Source: Kiritimatiellia bacterium (GTDB taxonomy: Bacteria; Verrucomicrobiota; Kiritimatiellia; RFP12; DVOR01). Taken from it: a stretch of 38,302 bases of DNA. This document shows, piece after piece, positions 17,898 through 24,708 of this stretch. The position numbers were made by a program, and so were the translations under genes. Each line of letters starts with the position of its first letter. Within the stretch, counting starts at the first letter, position 1. Where the stretch lies: the NCBI GenBank assembly GCA_900771325.1, contig CAAGNN010000094.1:1-38302 (forward strand), given 5' to 3'. The notes under the pieces are model-generated. The model ran no database searches, had not been told where the DNA came from, and saw nothing but the letters and a program-made list of their open reading frames with translations.

Positions 17898-17939
17898 TAT
17901 GCCAAAGTGTGCCACCTGGCATAAAGGGTGGCACACTTT
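17898..17939. promoter_or_regulatory. Two mutually exclusive hairpins in the intergenic region
   Basis: Stem A pairs AAAGTGTGCCACC (17904-17916) with GGTGGCACACTTT (17927-17939), 13 perfect pairs. Stem B pairs TATGCCA (17898-17904) with TGGCATA (17917-17923), and its loop is the left arm of stem A. A second TATGCCA stands at 17886. The two cannot form together. The element lies in the stretch 17790-18065, where no other gene is supported. Stem A could simply be a bidirectional terminator. Confidence 0.6.
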
Positions 17940-18065
17940 AATAATTTCTGCCAAAATCCGCCCCACCCTCTTCAACTGTCCCTCGTATTTCATCGATTTC
18001 GAGGGGCAGGAGAGATGTAATACAAACTGGGTCTGTAAAATAACCTTAACCCGTCCTAGGTGTAT

Positions 18066-18452
18066 TTACATTCTCCCATCAGCGAACAGCAACTGAAACT
18101 TTCGCCAGAGGAGTTTTGGGAAACGGCATACATAGCACTGAACAACAATGCCTGGATAGTTTAGGAAGCGTTGTTGACGCGAAGGTTCGCGTAGATTATT
18201 GGCAAATAGTGAGGCATTCTCAAGGTGCGAACGCTCCTGCTCCTCCAAGATAAAACTGGCTCCAGGGAAAATGGGATAGCTCGCTTCCAACGGTGTATAC
18301 GCTTGAAATGTGGCCACCTCAGTCCGCCTCAATCGCGGATCTAGACGGTACACCTCGCACACCGTTTGCTCGGATCGATGAAATTTCTCAGGTTTCAGCA
18401 AGAGCAAATGTATGCGCAAAGCGCAAAAGGAAACGGGCTTTCCCCGTTCGTG
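18066..18452 (-). other. Doubtful open frame downstream of a promoter-like site
   Basis: An uninterrupted minus-strand frame of about 125 codons follows the promoter-like element at 18459-18467. It has no good ATG after the expected transcription start, no Shine-Dalgarno and no motif I recognise. It may be a decayed gene or chance. The segment LEASYPIFPGASFILEEQE looks protein-like, but this is weak evidence. Confidence 0.2.
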
Positions 18453-18458
18453 GCGTGA

Positions 18459-18467
18459 ATGATAGCA
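18459..18467 (-). promoter_or_regulatory. Extended -10 element identical to the yhcH promoter
   Basis: Minus-strand TG-C-TATCAT. The surrounding 16-mer GATGTGCTATCATTCA (18471 down to 18456) occurs exactly again before yhcH (35817 down to 35802 region). Only a few bases past the expected start, AACGGG and CCCGTT form a small hairpin (18432-18448) followed by TCCTTTT. This could terminate transcription early. Confidence 0.4.
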
Positions 18468-18511
18468 CATCTACCGAAGGCGCGTCCGCGTCTCCTCAAC
18501 AAGACAAACAA

Positions 18512-18539
18512 AACGGAGGGCACTCATACGCCCTCCGTT
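18512..18539 (-). terminator. Terminator behind the truncated HU-like gene copy
   Basis: AACGGAGGGC pairs with GCCCTCCGTT (10 bp) around ACTCATAC. On the minus strand the stem is followed by TTTGTTTGTCTTG. It lies 46 bp beyond the stop codon of the truncated HU-like copy and is probably that gene's original terminator. Confidence 0.8.
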
Positions 18540-18584
18540 ATCAGTATTCTCCTTGGAACACTAGCCTACGTTCGGCCCCCGCCT

Positions 18585-18811
18585 CTACTGAGCACCCGCT
18601 ACCATCATTTCAACCTCGTGGGCCTCGCCAGAGGCATCGAACCAGCGGGCGAAGAGCGTTGCGGAGGCGGGGATGGGGGCGGCGGCGCGGATGTAGAGGC
18701 GTGTGCACTCGTGGCGCGTGGCGGAAGTGTCGGCATCAATGAGTTCACAGGGAATAGACGCGCCCTCCGCTAACTGGAGGCGGAAGTCGACCTCCTCGGG
18801 CGAGCGGAATT
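18585..18811 (-). pseudogene. 5'-truncated copy of the HU-like protein gene
   Basis: Minus-strand translation from 18811 gives FRSPEEVDFRLQ, then GASIPCELIDADTSATRHE and CTRLYIRAAAPIP, ending at a TAG at 18585. This matches the C-terminal ~70 residues of the intact protein encoded at 20843-21568. By eye, DNA identity is roughly 90% over the first ~115 bp, and most differences fall at third codon positions. It then falls off towards the 3' end. Homology stops abruptly near 18811, about 30 bp from the stop of the nuclease-like gene. The N-terminal HU domain is missing, so it cannot bind DNA as the intact protein would. The conserved stop and terminator suggest it is a displaced 3' end and not random decay. 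Confidence 0.85.
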
Positions 18812-18839
18812 AGCCCTTGTATAATCTCAACCCCCACAA

Positions 18840-19406
18840 TCATAAACCGCAGTGAACTGTGTTTCCCCAAAATCTCTGCGCATAAGTCTCAAATTGCGTA
18901 GGATTTAGGCAGTAACACTCTCGCACCCAAACACCCACTTGCTTATAAAGTTCATACTCACATTTATATTTCTCACTTCTCCAAGGTTCAGCCATCCGTT
19001 CTTCATTACGACCTTCCAACAGATCCTTTGGAGAAACACCTTGTATTCCTTTTACCACAAGATAGACAACTGCCTGTCGCGCTTCTTGAAAGGAATACCC
19101 TGCGTTCTCTACTAATCCGTTCAAGGAGTCATAAAGTTTTCGGTGCAAGCTCAACGCAGTTGCGCTTCCTGTTTTGAACTCGACAAGATAGAGACTATCC
19201 CCATCCTGACACATACCATCGCAACGACATGGACGATGAGCATCCTCTTCCTGCGGGCTATACCACCTTTCCATCAACCTCTCGAAATCAACAATCTTCA
19301 ATGTTGCCAAAGGTCCTGCACTGATAACAGAAACTTTTCCTTCTCGATTGTATGAGAGTTCTTTTATCGTTCGTTTTTCTGCCTCAGAAAATAGTTCTTC
19401 TAACAT
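18840..19406 (-). CDS. PD-(D/E)XK nuclease-like protein, partner of the upstream ATPase
   Basis: The 188-residue product is not a family I can name. The segment RCDGMCQDGDSLYLVEFKTGS has D63, then E76-x-K78 at the end of a beta strand. That is the D...(D/E)xK layout of the restriction-endonuclease-like fold. An Arg/Lys helix (HRKLYDSLNGLVENAG) follows, as in that fold. Three cysteines near the active site (C60, C62, C66) might bind metal. The start is set by GTGGAGGC before the ATG at 19406. It follows the ATPase stop by 15 bp, so the two should be cotranslated. The predicted role is nucleic acid cleavage controlled by the ATPase, perhaps in phage defence. GC is lower than in the flanking HU-like genes. 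A non-catalytic sensor is an alternative. Confidence 0.65.
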   Translation of the reverse strand: MLEELFSEAEKRTIKELSYNREGKVSVISAGPLATLKIVDFERLMERWYSPQEEDAHRPCRCDGMCQDGDSLYLVEFKTGSATALSLHRKLYDSLNGLVENAGYSFQEARQAVVYLVVKGIQGVSPKDLLEGRNEERMAEPWRSEKYKCEYELYKQVGVWVRECYCLNPTQFETYAQRFWGNTVHCGL

Positions 19407-19421
19407 CCGAGAGCCTCCACT

Positions 19422-20690
19422 TCATTCCATATTCCGCAATTCACGCAAACGATTTAGTGCAGGCAAGAACTTCTCATAAAGGCGATCCCAATTAGAACCA
19501 TCCACCAACCGGAACGAAACACCACTTCGCTCCTGACTCTTGTATGGCACAGAAATATACGCATTCACTCTATCATCAATCTGATGACGATGCGCAAAGA
19601 GTTGAAGGGCATCAATAAAATCGGAGCTATGCGATGTCAGCAAAATCGTTAGATCAAAATGTTTTTGCAGCAAGACAACCATTTCAGCATAAACCAATTG
19701 CCAATCCGGATGCAGATGCACCTCTGGCTCATCAAGAATGAGCACGTCCTCTCTCTGAAGTGTGCCTGTTCCTAACAACAGTTGTAATAGGGCAAACACT
19801 TTCATACCCATCGACAGATTAGGCAATTCAACCTCTGCGTCCAGACGGCTATCCTTGAAAACATATCGCTTTTGTTTGTTCAATACAACCTTTCCTGGCA
19901 ATACGGAAGCAAGCACATCGAACACTTCTTTCAGTCTATTTTCGGTTAACGCATCTTCAAGCGCATTAACATCGGGTTCTTCCGAAGAATCTCTTTTTGT
20001 ATGAAATCTAATCGCTTGCAGTAAACTCTGCTCCCGCGCATCGCGAGGGAGCAGAAAAGGGGCCAACTCGTCATCAACTAAAATGCGTGGGGCGTTCAAG
20101 TGTTCCAGCACCTTTGGGTCTTCAATATAGTGTGCTGTATGAAACAGACGAACTTCTGCCTGATATTGGACGTCCTCTCCAGAAGCACGCACACAAACCG
20201 CTTTCCCCTTTACGAGCAACTCCACATCCATCCGAACATCTGGTTGCCCTAATGGGAGATATTGCCCCGCAAACACATCCGATAAGTGACGCGAAATCAC
20301 AGAACTCCTCAATTGCTCATCTGGCAACCCGCGAATCTTCCGCATCTCCTCAAGGCATTTCTCCTTTTCCTCTATAGAGGTCTCGTCAGACAAAGAACGA
20401 TACACCTCCATCTTAAGCAGGACATCCTCATCTGACATTTGGGCAGATAAAAACCCCTCAATCAGAGATGGCTCTAGCCAAAAGCCTCTCGTACGTAATA
20501 TTTTTCGAATACCCTGCTTACGCGTACTCTTTATACGATCCTCCAGATTAGAGAGCGCACTAAACAATGCGAACACGGCCTTCCCAATCGTACTCTTTCC
20601 GGTGTCATTATTACCTGCAATCACCGTAATTCCGTTGAGTTCAAACTCTGCCAAAACGATTTTCGCCATATTTCTAACCGTGAGTTTCAT
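19422..20690 (-). CDS. AAA/ABC-type ATPase (AAA_21/OLD-like), defence-type
   Basis: A 422-residue ATPase of the SMC/ABC-like group. Walker A is GNNDTGKST at 26-34. The ABC signature is NLSMGMK at 291-297. Walker B is VLILDEPEVHLHP at 316-328, and the H-loop is LLTSHSSDFID at 350-360. The region between about 45 and 280 is a helical insert without coils long enough for an SMC arm. The layout matches stand-alone AAA_21/AAA_15 proteins that pair with a nuclease in systems such as Septu, PARIS or Gabija. It lacks a fused TOPRIM domain, unlike GajA/OLD proteins. The only gene close downstream is the nuclease-like partner. The leader carries AGATAGG before the ATG. Confidence 0.85.
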   Translation of the reverse strand: MKLTVRNMAKIVLAEFELNGITVIAGNNDTGKSTIGKAVFALFSALSNLEDRIKSTRKQGIRKILRTRGFWLEPSLIEGFLSAQMSDEDVLLKMEVYRSLSDETSIEEKEKCLEEMRKIRGLPDEQLRSSVISRHLSDVFAGQYLPLGQPDVRMDVELLVKGKAVCVRASGEDVQYQAEVRLFHTAHYIEDPKVLEHLNAPRILVDDELAPFLLPRDAREQSLLQAIRFHTKRDSSEEPDVNALEDALTENRLKEVFDVLASVLPGKVVLNKQKRYVFKDSRLDAEVELPNLSMGMKVFALLQLLLGTGTLQREDVLILDEPEVHLHPDWQLVYAEMVVLLQKHFDLTILLTSHSSDFIDALQLFAHRHQIDDRVNAYISVPYKSQERSGVSFRLVDGSNWDRLYEKFLPALNRLRELRNME

Positions 20691-20757
20691 CGTCTAAACC
20701 TATCTGCCGATATACCCTTTGTTTCCACAAGAGGATCACTCAATACATACAATCACT

Positions 20758-20772
20758 CTGATTACAAATCAG
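20758..20772. promoter_or_regulatory. Dyad CTGATT-aca-AATCAG upstream of the ATPase
   Basis: A perfect 6-bp dyad with a 3-bp centre in the 152-bp gap between the HU-like gene stop and the ATPase start. It could be an operator or chance. A candidate -10 (TGC TAAAAT on the minus strand, about 20790) stands just upstream of it relative to the ATPase. Confidence 0.3.
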
Positions 20773-20842
20773 TACCACGCATTTTAGCACATTTTGCTAC
20801 GAGTGGAGAAAGCAATCTTGGCAAATCGCCACTCCGTTTGAC

Positions 20843-21568
20843 TTAACATTCAACAACCCCCGCCGCCGTGCAGGCTTCGCCGGTGGGGGTGAAGTAGCGA
20901 GCGTGGAGGGTGGAAGGAGCGGGGAAGTCGGCGGTGGCGCGGAGGTAGAGGCGCGTGCACTCGTGGCGCGTGGCGGAGGTGTCGGCATCGATGAGTTCGC
21001 AGGGGATGGACGCGCCCGCCGCGGACTGGAGGAGGAAGTCAACCTCCTCGGGCGAGCGGAAAGCCCCCTCGGCAACAAGCATCCGCCCCTGCGCCGTCAC
21101 ACGCTTAATGGCAACCTTCACCGGCAGTTGGCCGACCGGCGCAAGGTAGGCACCGTCGTTGACGATATTGGCAAAAGGCTGCAGGAAGCGCGCCCACGGC
21201 CGCAGCGCGTGCGTGGCATTTACCTGCCGCTCGCCCTCCGCCAGCGTCCCCTTGATCGAAACCCCGAAGTGCGCAATCCCCTCAAAGGTGACAAACCGCC
21301 CCTCGCGCAGACACTCCGCCAACTCCGCGAAGGCCGTCTCCAAATAAAACTTCGCGGTCGTCGGCACCATCCCCGGATTCCGCTCGCACAGCCGCCGAAC
21401 AAAGTCCGCCAAGTTCAGCGTCTCCCCCGGCACTACCCGCGCGCAGCGCCGAGACTGACCCGGCACGCCGATCTCCACATACCGAATTCGCCCGACCCCC
21501 GGAGCCGTCTGTTGATGTAACCGCGCGCGCTTCTGTCGCATCGCCCCCTTGTCAAACTGCTTACCCAT
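20843..21568 (-). CDS. HU-like DNA-binding protein with C-terminal extension domain
   Basis: A 241-residue protein. Residues about 48-115 have the HU/IHF-type pattern LNLADFVRRLCERNPG, then a helix and FVTFEGIAHFGVSIKG, as in the diverged HU proteins common in Bacteroidota and PVC bacteria. Residues about 140-241 form an additional beta-rich domain (GQLPVKVAIKRVTAQGRMLVAEG, then FRSPEEVDF, then the CELIDADTSATRHECTRLY core). The likely role is DNA architecture or sequence-specific binding. The start has AAAGGAGAAG before it. A promoter with TG-G-TAGAAT lies near 21630. A truncated second copy of its 3' part lies at 18585-18811, on the far side of the ATPase/nuclease pair. Confidence 0.82.
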   Translation of the reverse strand: MGKQFDKGAMRQKRARLHQQTAPGVGRIRYVEIGVPGQSRRCARVVPGETLNLADFVRRLCERNPGMVPTTAKFYLETAFAELAECLREGRFVTFEGIAHFGVSIKGTLAEGERQVNATHALRPWARFLQPFANIVNDGAYLAPVGQLPVKVAIKRVTAQGRMLVAEGAFRSPEEVDFLLQSAAGASIPCELIDADTSATRHECTRLYLRATADFPAPSTLHARYFTPTGEACTAAGVVEC

Positions 21569-21622
21569 CGCACTTCTCCTTTCATCATTGAACTATTCAA
21601 CCGAATAAACACCTGCATTCTA

Positions 21623-21632
21623 CCACATCTTC
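21623..21632 (-). promoter_or_regulatory. Extended -10 of the HU-like gene
   Basis: Minus-strand TGTGGTAGAAT, read from just below 21635, fits the TGnTANNNT pattern seen elsewhere in the window. It gives a leader of roughly 50 nt that contains the AAAGGAGAAG site. The exact base positions are approximate. Confidence 0.45.
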
Positions 21633-21663
21633 CCGCCCAGAGAATCACAACCACCCCCGCCGC

Positions 21664-21757
21664 CAATTAATAAGTCCACCACTTATCAGAAATAAGTCCG
21701 GGACTTATCGGCAATAAGTCCACCACTTATCGGCGGTAAGTCCGGGACTTATTAATT
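21664..21757. repeat. Array of four alternating 22-bp dyads
   Basis: Units start at 21669, 21691, 21713 and 21735, an exact 22-bp period. Each has TAAGTCC or TAAGT at one side and ACTTA at the other. The centres alternate: TAAGTCCACCACTTA, TAAGTCCGGGACTTA, then both again. The outer edges are themselves inverted (AATTAATAAGTCC and GGACTTATTAATT), so the whole block is symmetric. It lies between the divergent promoters of the HU-like gene and the acyltransferase. Confidence 0.92.
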
Positions 21758-21878
21758 CCCCTTCGCCCGCGCTTCAATTCCCCTAGCCTCCATCCTCAAT
21801 TTCGCTACGCGCAGCGAGCAATTTCCGCTCTACAGCCTGGGCAATCCTCTACCCTGTCAGCAGACCGCGCACCGATTG

Positions 21879-21887
21879 TGATACAAT
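21879..21887 (+). promoter_or_regulatory. Extended -10 of the hexapeptide acyltransferase gene
   Basis: TG (21879-21880), A, then TACAAT (21882-21887). The expected start near 21894 leaves a leader of about 13 nt before the ATG at 21907, without a recognisable Shine-Dalgarno. Confidence 0.5.
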
Positions 21888-21906
21888 GGTACGCAGTCAC
21901 GCCCCT

Positions 21907-22461
21907 ATGAGAACCTTGGAGACCCTTATGCGCCCGAGCCGACTGTGGATCTATCGCCTCATCACCGCGCTCCTGCCGGAGACTCGCTTCTTCGGCTTGA
22001 AAGTGCGGCTGTTGCGTTGGTGCGGCGCGCAGATTGGCTCGAATGTCCGAATTAACTCCTCGGCCCGTTTCGCCGGTGACGGCCAACTAATTATCGGCGA
22101 TGATGTCTGGATTGGCCCAGGGAACCTCCTCTCCGCCGTCGGCTCCGCCACGCTCACCATCGGTTCGCACTGCGACCTCGCCCCGCAAGTGACCTTGCTG
22201 ACGGGCACGCATATGGTAGGGGGGGGTATCACCAAGCATATGGCCGGCCCTGGCTGTGCACGCTCAGTCTCCATTGGCGACGGTTGCTGGCTCTGCGCGC
22301 GAGCCCTCATCCTACCCGGCGTTTCCCTGGCCAAGCAAACCATCGTCGCAGCAGGTGCGGTTGTGACCGCCTCCTGCGCCGAACCACGCGTCCTACTCGC
22401 CGGCACGCCGGCGAAAATTGCCAAGCACTATTTGGATTGCGTTATTACGCAACCTGTATGA
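21907..22461 (+). CDS. Hexapeptide-repeat (left-handed beta-helix) acyltransferase
   Basis: A 184-residue acyltransferase of the WcaF/LacA/NodL type, which transfers acetyl from acetyl-CoA to a sugar hydroxyl. Hexapeptide turns run from about 45 to 160: IGSNVRINSSARF, IIGDDVWIGPGNLL, IGSHCDLAPQVTLLTGTHMV with the catalytic His, SIGDGCWLCARALILPGVSL and VAAGAVVTAS. The closing LLAGTPAKIAKHYL is the typical end. The start at 21907 was chosen from the promoter and the length of the N-terminal helix; an ATG at 21928 is also possible. A G8 run at 22219-22226 encodes part of VGGG right after the catalytic His and might vary in length. It is the only plus-strand gene in glycan locus 2, and its stop lies 3 bp from that of the convergent GT4. 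Confidence 0.85.
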   Translation: MRTLETLMRPSRLWIYRLITALLPETRFFGLKVRLLRWCGAQIGSNVRINSSARFAGDGQLIIGDDVWIGPGNLLSAVGSATLTIGSHCDLAPQVTLLTGTHMVGGGITKHMAGPGCARSVSIGDGCWLCARALILPGVSLAKQTIVAAGAVVTASCAEPRVLLAGTPAKIAKHYLDCVITQPV

Positions 22462-22464
22462 TGT

Positions 22465-23607
22465 TCATCTCGCAACATCTCGATAAATCTCTGCAAGTTG
22501 CAGAACAATTCGGCTCAGGTCAAAATGTCGTCTGCCCACCTCAAACGCACGGCGCGCGTTGGCTTGAGCGAGGACCTTGTTACGCAAGAGACAAACAATC
22601 TGTCGTGCCAACTCCGCCGTATCATCCATATCTGCAACGGCAGCGATTGGCCCCTCTTGTGCGTTGAATTCGTCAAGATCAACCAATCCACCTGAACCTC
22701 GCATAAACGCAATCGGCGTTAACACCGACATCGCCTCTAACAATGCTGTCGGTAAACCCTCCGTCTGAGATGTCATCACAAAACAATCTAACTCACGTGT
22801 AAGCGCAGGGGCATCTGGACGATAACCAAGCCAATGAAATCGAGCCTCAACACCAGACTGCAAAACTTTCTCTTTCAACTGTGCCATCAAAATGTCATCA
22901 TCCGATGCGCCACACACAACAGCATGAGCCAACGGTAATATCTGCAACACCGAACACATAACCGACACAAACAGAAACGGTCTTTTTGGGGGAGCCACTC
23001 GGCATGCCGTGCCAATGACTTGTACCTCGCGGGTGACTCCAATCAATTCTCGCAACCGTCCACAGCAATTCTTTTCCGTCGATGGCCACTCAAACTTAAT
23101 CGGATTGTAGACTATTGGACATCCTTCTGCGCCCTTGAAGTCTCGTACGCCACGAGAGATATAAATCATTCTAGCAATAGGCAATCTTATAAACTTCTCG
23201 ACAAGATGTTCAAGACGGTCTCGCCCAGTTCGCTGACGCACGCCACTCTCGACATCTGTCATTCCATGGCAAGTCATCACCACCGGGATTCGCCTAGCAA
23301 GCATCTGCAGATACAATCTTTGCAATAACCCAATCACATGTCCATGGATTACATCAGGTTGGAATTCTTTCATTACTTGATAGAAACGCAACCATGTTTT
23401 CCACGAATGGCCATGCGGCAAACCTAACGCATACGATGTGACTCCGCACTTTTCCAATTCTACATTCAGTTCTCCTGCCGGAAAGGTCGTACAGACTGCG
23501 ATTTTGAGCCCCTGCAACCGATTCAGCGCCGGTGCAATTGCCAATATATGTCTATTAATTCCGTCCTGCAACGAGCTATTACCAGTGAGCATTAGAATCT
23601 TGGTCAT
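22465..23607 (-). CDS. GT4 glycosyltransferase
   Basis: A 380-residue GT-B glycosyltransferase. The N-terminal domain begins ILMLTGNSSLQDGINRHILAIA, and DVIHGHVIGLLQRLYLQ and VVMTCHGMTDVESG follow. The C-terminal domain has IGTACRVAPPKRPFLFV, FHWLGYRPDAPALTRELDCFVM and the EX7E motif TEGLPTALLEAMSVLTPIAF. GAGGATT precedes the ATG at 23607. It is the last gene of glycan locus 2. Sugar specificity is unknown. Confidence 0.88.
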   Translation of the reverse strand: MTKILMLTGNSSLQDGINRHILAIAPALNRLQGLKIAVCTTFPAGELNVELEKCGVTSYALGLPHGHSWKTWLRFYQVMKEFQPDVIHGHVIGLLQRLYLQMLARRIPVVMTCHGMTDVESGVRQRTGRDRLEHLVEKFIRLPIARMIYISRGVRDFKGAEGCPIVYNPIKFEWPSTEKNCCGRLRELIGVTREVQVIGTACRVAPPKRPFLFVSVMCSVLQILPLAHAVVCGASDDDILMAQLKEKVLQSGVEARFHWLGYRPDAPALTRELDCFVMTSQTEGLPTALLEAMSVLTPIAFMRGSGGLVDLDEFNAQEGPIAAVADMDDTAELARQIVCLLRNKVLAQANARRAFEVGRRHFDLSRIVLQLAEIYRDVAR

Positions 23608-23663
23608 CGTCAATCCTCGCATTACACCCATGTCCACTTCTCAATAACTTCATCACCCGTAAC

Positions 23664-24650
23664 TCAGCGATGAAGACCCATTACTTTCAACCTATATGGG
23701 ACCATACATAACACCCTGGCTAATGTACGACTACGAGAATAAAGACAACTTACTATTACCGACCGAGTCCAAAGCCGTTGAATATGGGCAAACTTCATCA
23801 AACGACCAAGGCAGTAGTACCACAAAGCCCATCCCTGTTCCTGTTCTTCCTCTCGTAAATCATACAAATCCTTAATAAATGACTCTGTAAGGCCATTGAA
23901 TATCAATCGAAAAATCCGTCTTGGTATAGTTTTGTGTGAATTCGAAAGGCATATCAGCCATTCAAGGGAATAGCCTATTCTGTGCTCCAGTTTACGAAGT
24001 GTCATCGGGGAATTCATCGCAGACCCCATCCGTTGCCTATACGCATATCCAACATACATCGACCGCACCATTCCAGAAGCCTGACATAGATATTCGGAAA
24101 GAAATAATCGATCCTCTCCGCTGCAATACGGTTTGAACAAATGATTCGGCAACCGATTGCGTCGGTACACACACACAAAAAATGGCGCAAGGATGGGGGC
24201 CTCACACAGTGACTTTGTAAGATCTTTCAGTGTTCCTGGTTGAATGTCCATCTCAGGCCATAGGATCGCTTCTCCATCCTTGAACTTGATATAGTCAAAC
24301 TGAACAAGGTCCGTATTTGGATTTCGCTGAATCTCAGTATACACCACCTCTAGCAACTGTTCTCGTAGAACATCGTCGGCATCCAAAAACATAATCCATT
24401 CAGTCGCCGCACGACATATACCTGTGTTGCGCGCCCTGGACACCCCCGCGTTTCGTTGATAAACAATCTGGATTCTCTCATCTTTTGCCGCATAGGCATC
24501 AAGAACGTCTGCACCTCCATCGCGCGATCCGTCATCTACGCAAATGCACTTCCACCCTTCACGACTCTGTCTCATAACGGAATCAAGCGCTGCGGACAAA
24601 CAGGACGTAACATTATACACTGGCACAACAATAGTAACAAACGATGGCAT
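23664..24650 (-). CDS. GT2 glycosyltransferase
   Basis: A 328-residue GT-A enzyme. FVTIVVPVYNVTSCLSAALDSV opens the fold, CVDDGSRDGGADVLDAYA binds the nucleotide, NAGVSRARNTGI follows, and WIMFLDADDVLREQLL carries the DxD metal site. The C-terminal third is basic and helical, as in transferases that act on membrane-linked acceptors. The start at 24650 is supported by AAGGAGTGAGGAA. It is expected to add one sugar to the repeat unit of the second glycan locus. Confidence 0.88.
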   Translation of the reverse strand: MPSFVTIVVPVYNVTSCLSAALDSVMRQSREGWKCICVDDGSRDGGADVLDAYAAKDERIQIVYQRNAGVSRARNTGICRAATEWIMFLDADDVLREQLLEVVYTEIQRNPNTDLVQFDYIKFKDGEAILWPEMDIQPGTLKDLTKSLCEAPILAPFFVCVYRRNRLPNHLFKPYCSGEDRLFLSEYLCQASGMVRSMYVGYAYRQRMGSAMNSPMTLRKLEHRIGYSLEWLICLSNSHKTIPRRIFRLIFNGLTESFIKDLYDLREEEQEQGWALWYYCLGRLMKFAHIQRLWTRSVIVSCLYSRSRTLARVLCMVPYRLKVMGLHR

Positions 24651-24708
24651 TTCCTCACTCCTTCTCACTATCGCCCAGAATATAAGCAAAATAATGCATA
24701 TACTTCAC

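Noticed and set aside
18626..18660. GGTTCGATGCC, resembling a tRNA T-loop
   Set aside because: No acceptor or anticodon stem can be built around it. The bases encode part of the truncated HU-like copy (RWFDASGE).
21664..21757. Possible CRISPR array
   Set aside because: The 22-bp units are contiguous with no unique spacers and alternate in two forms. No cas gene is present.
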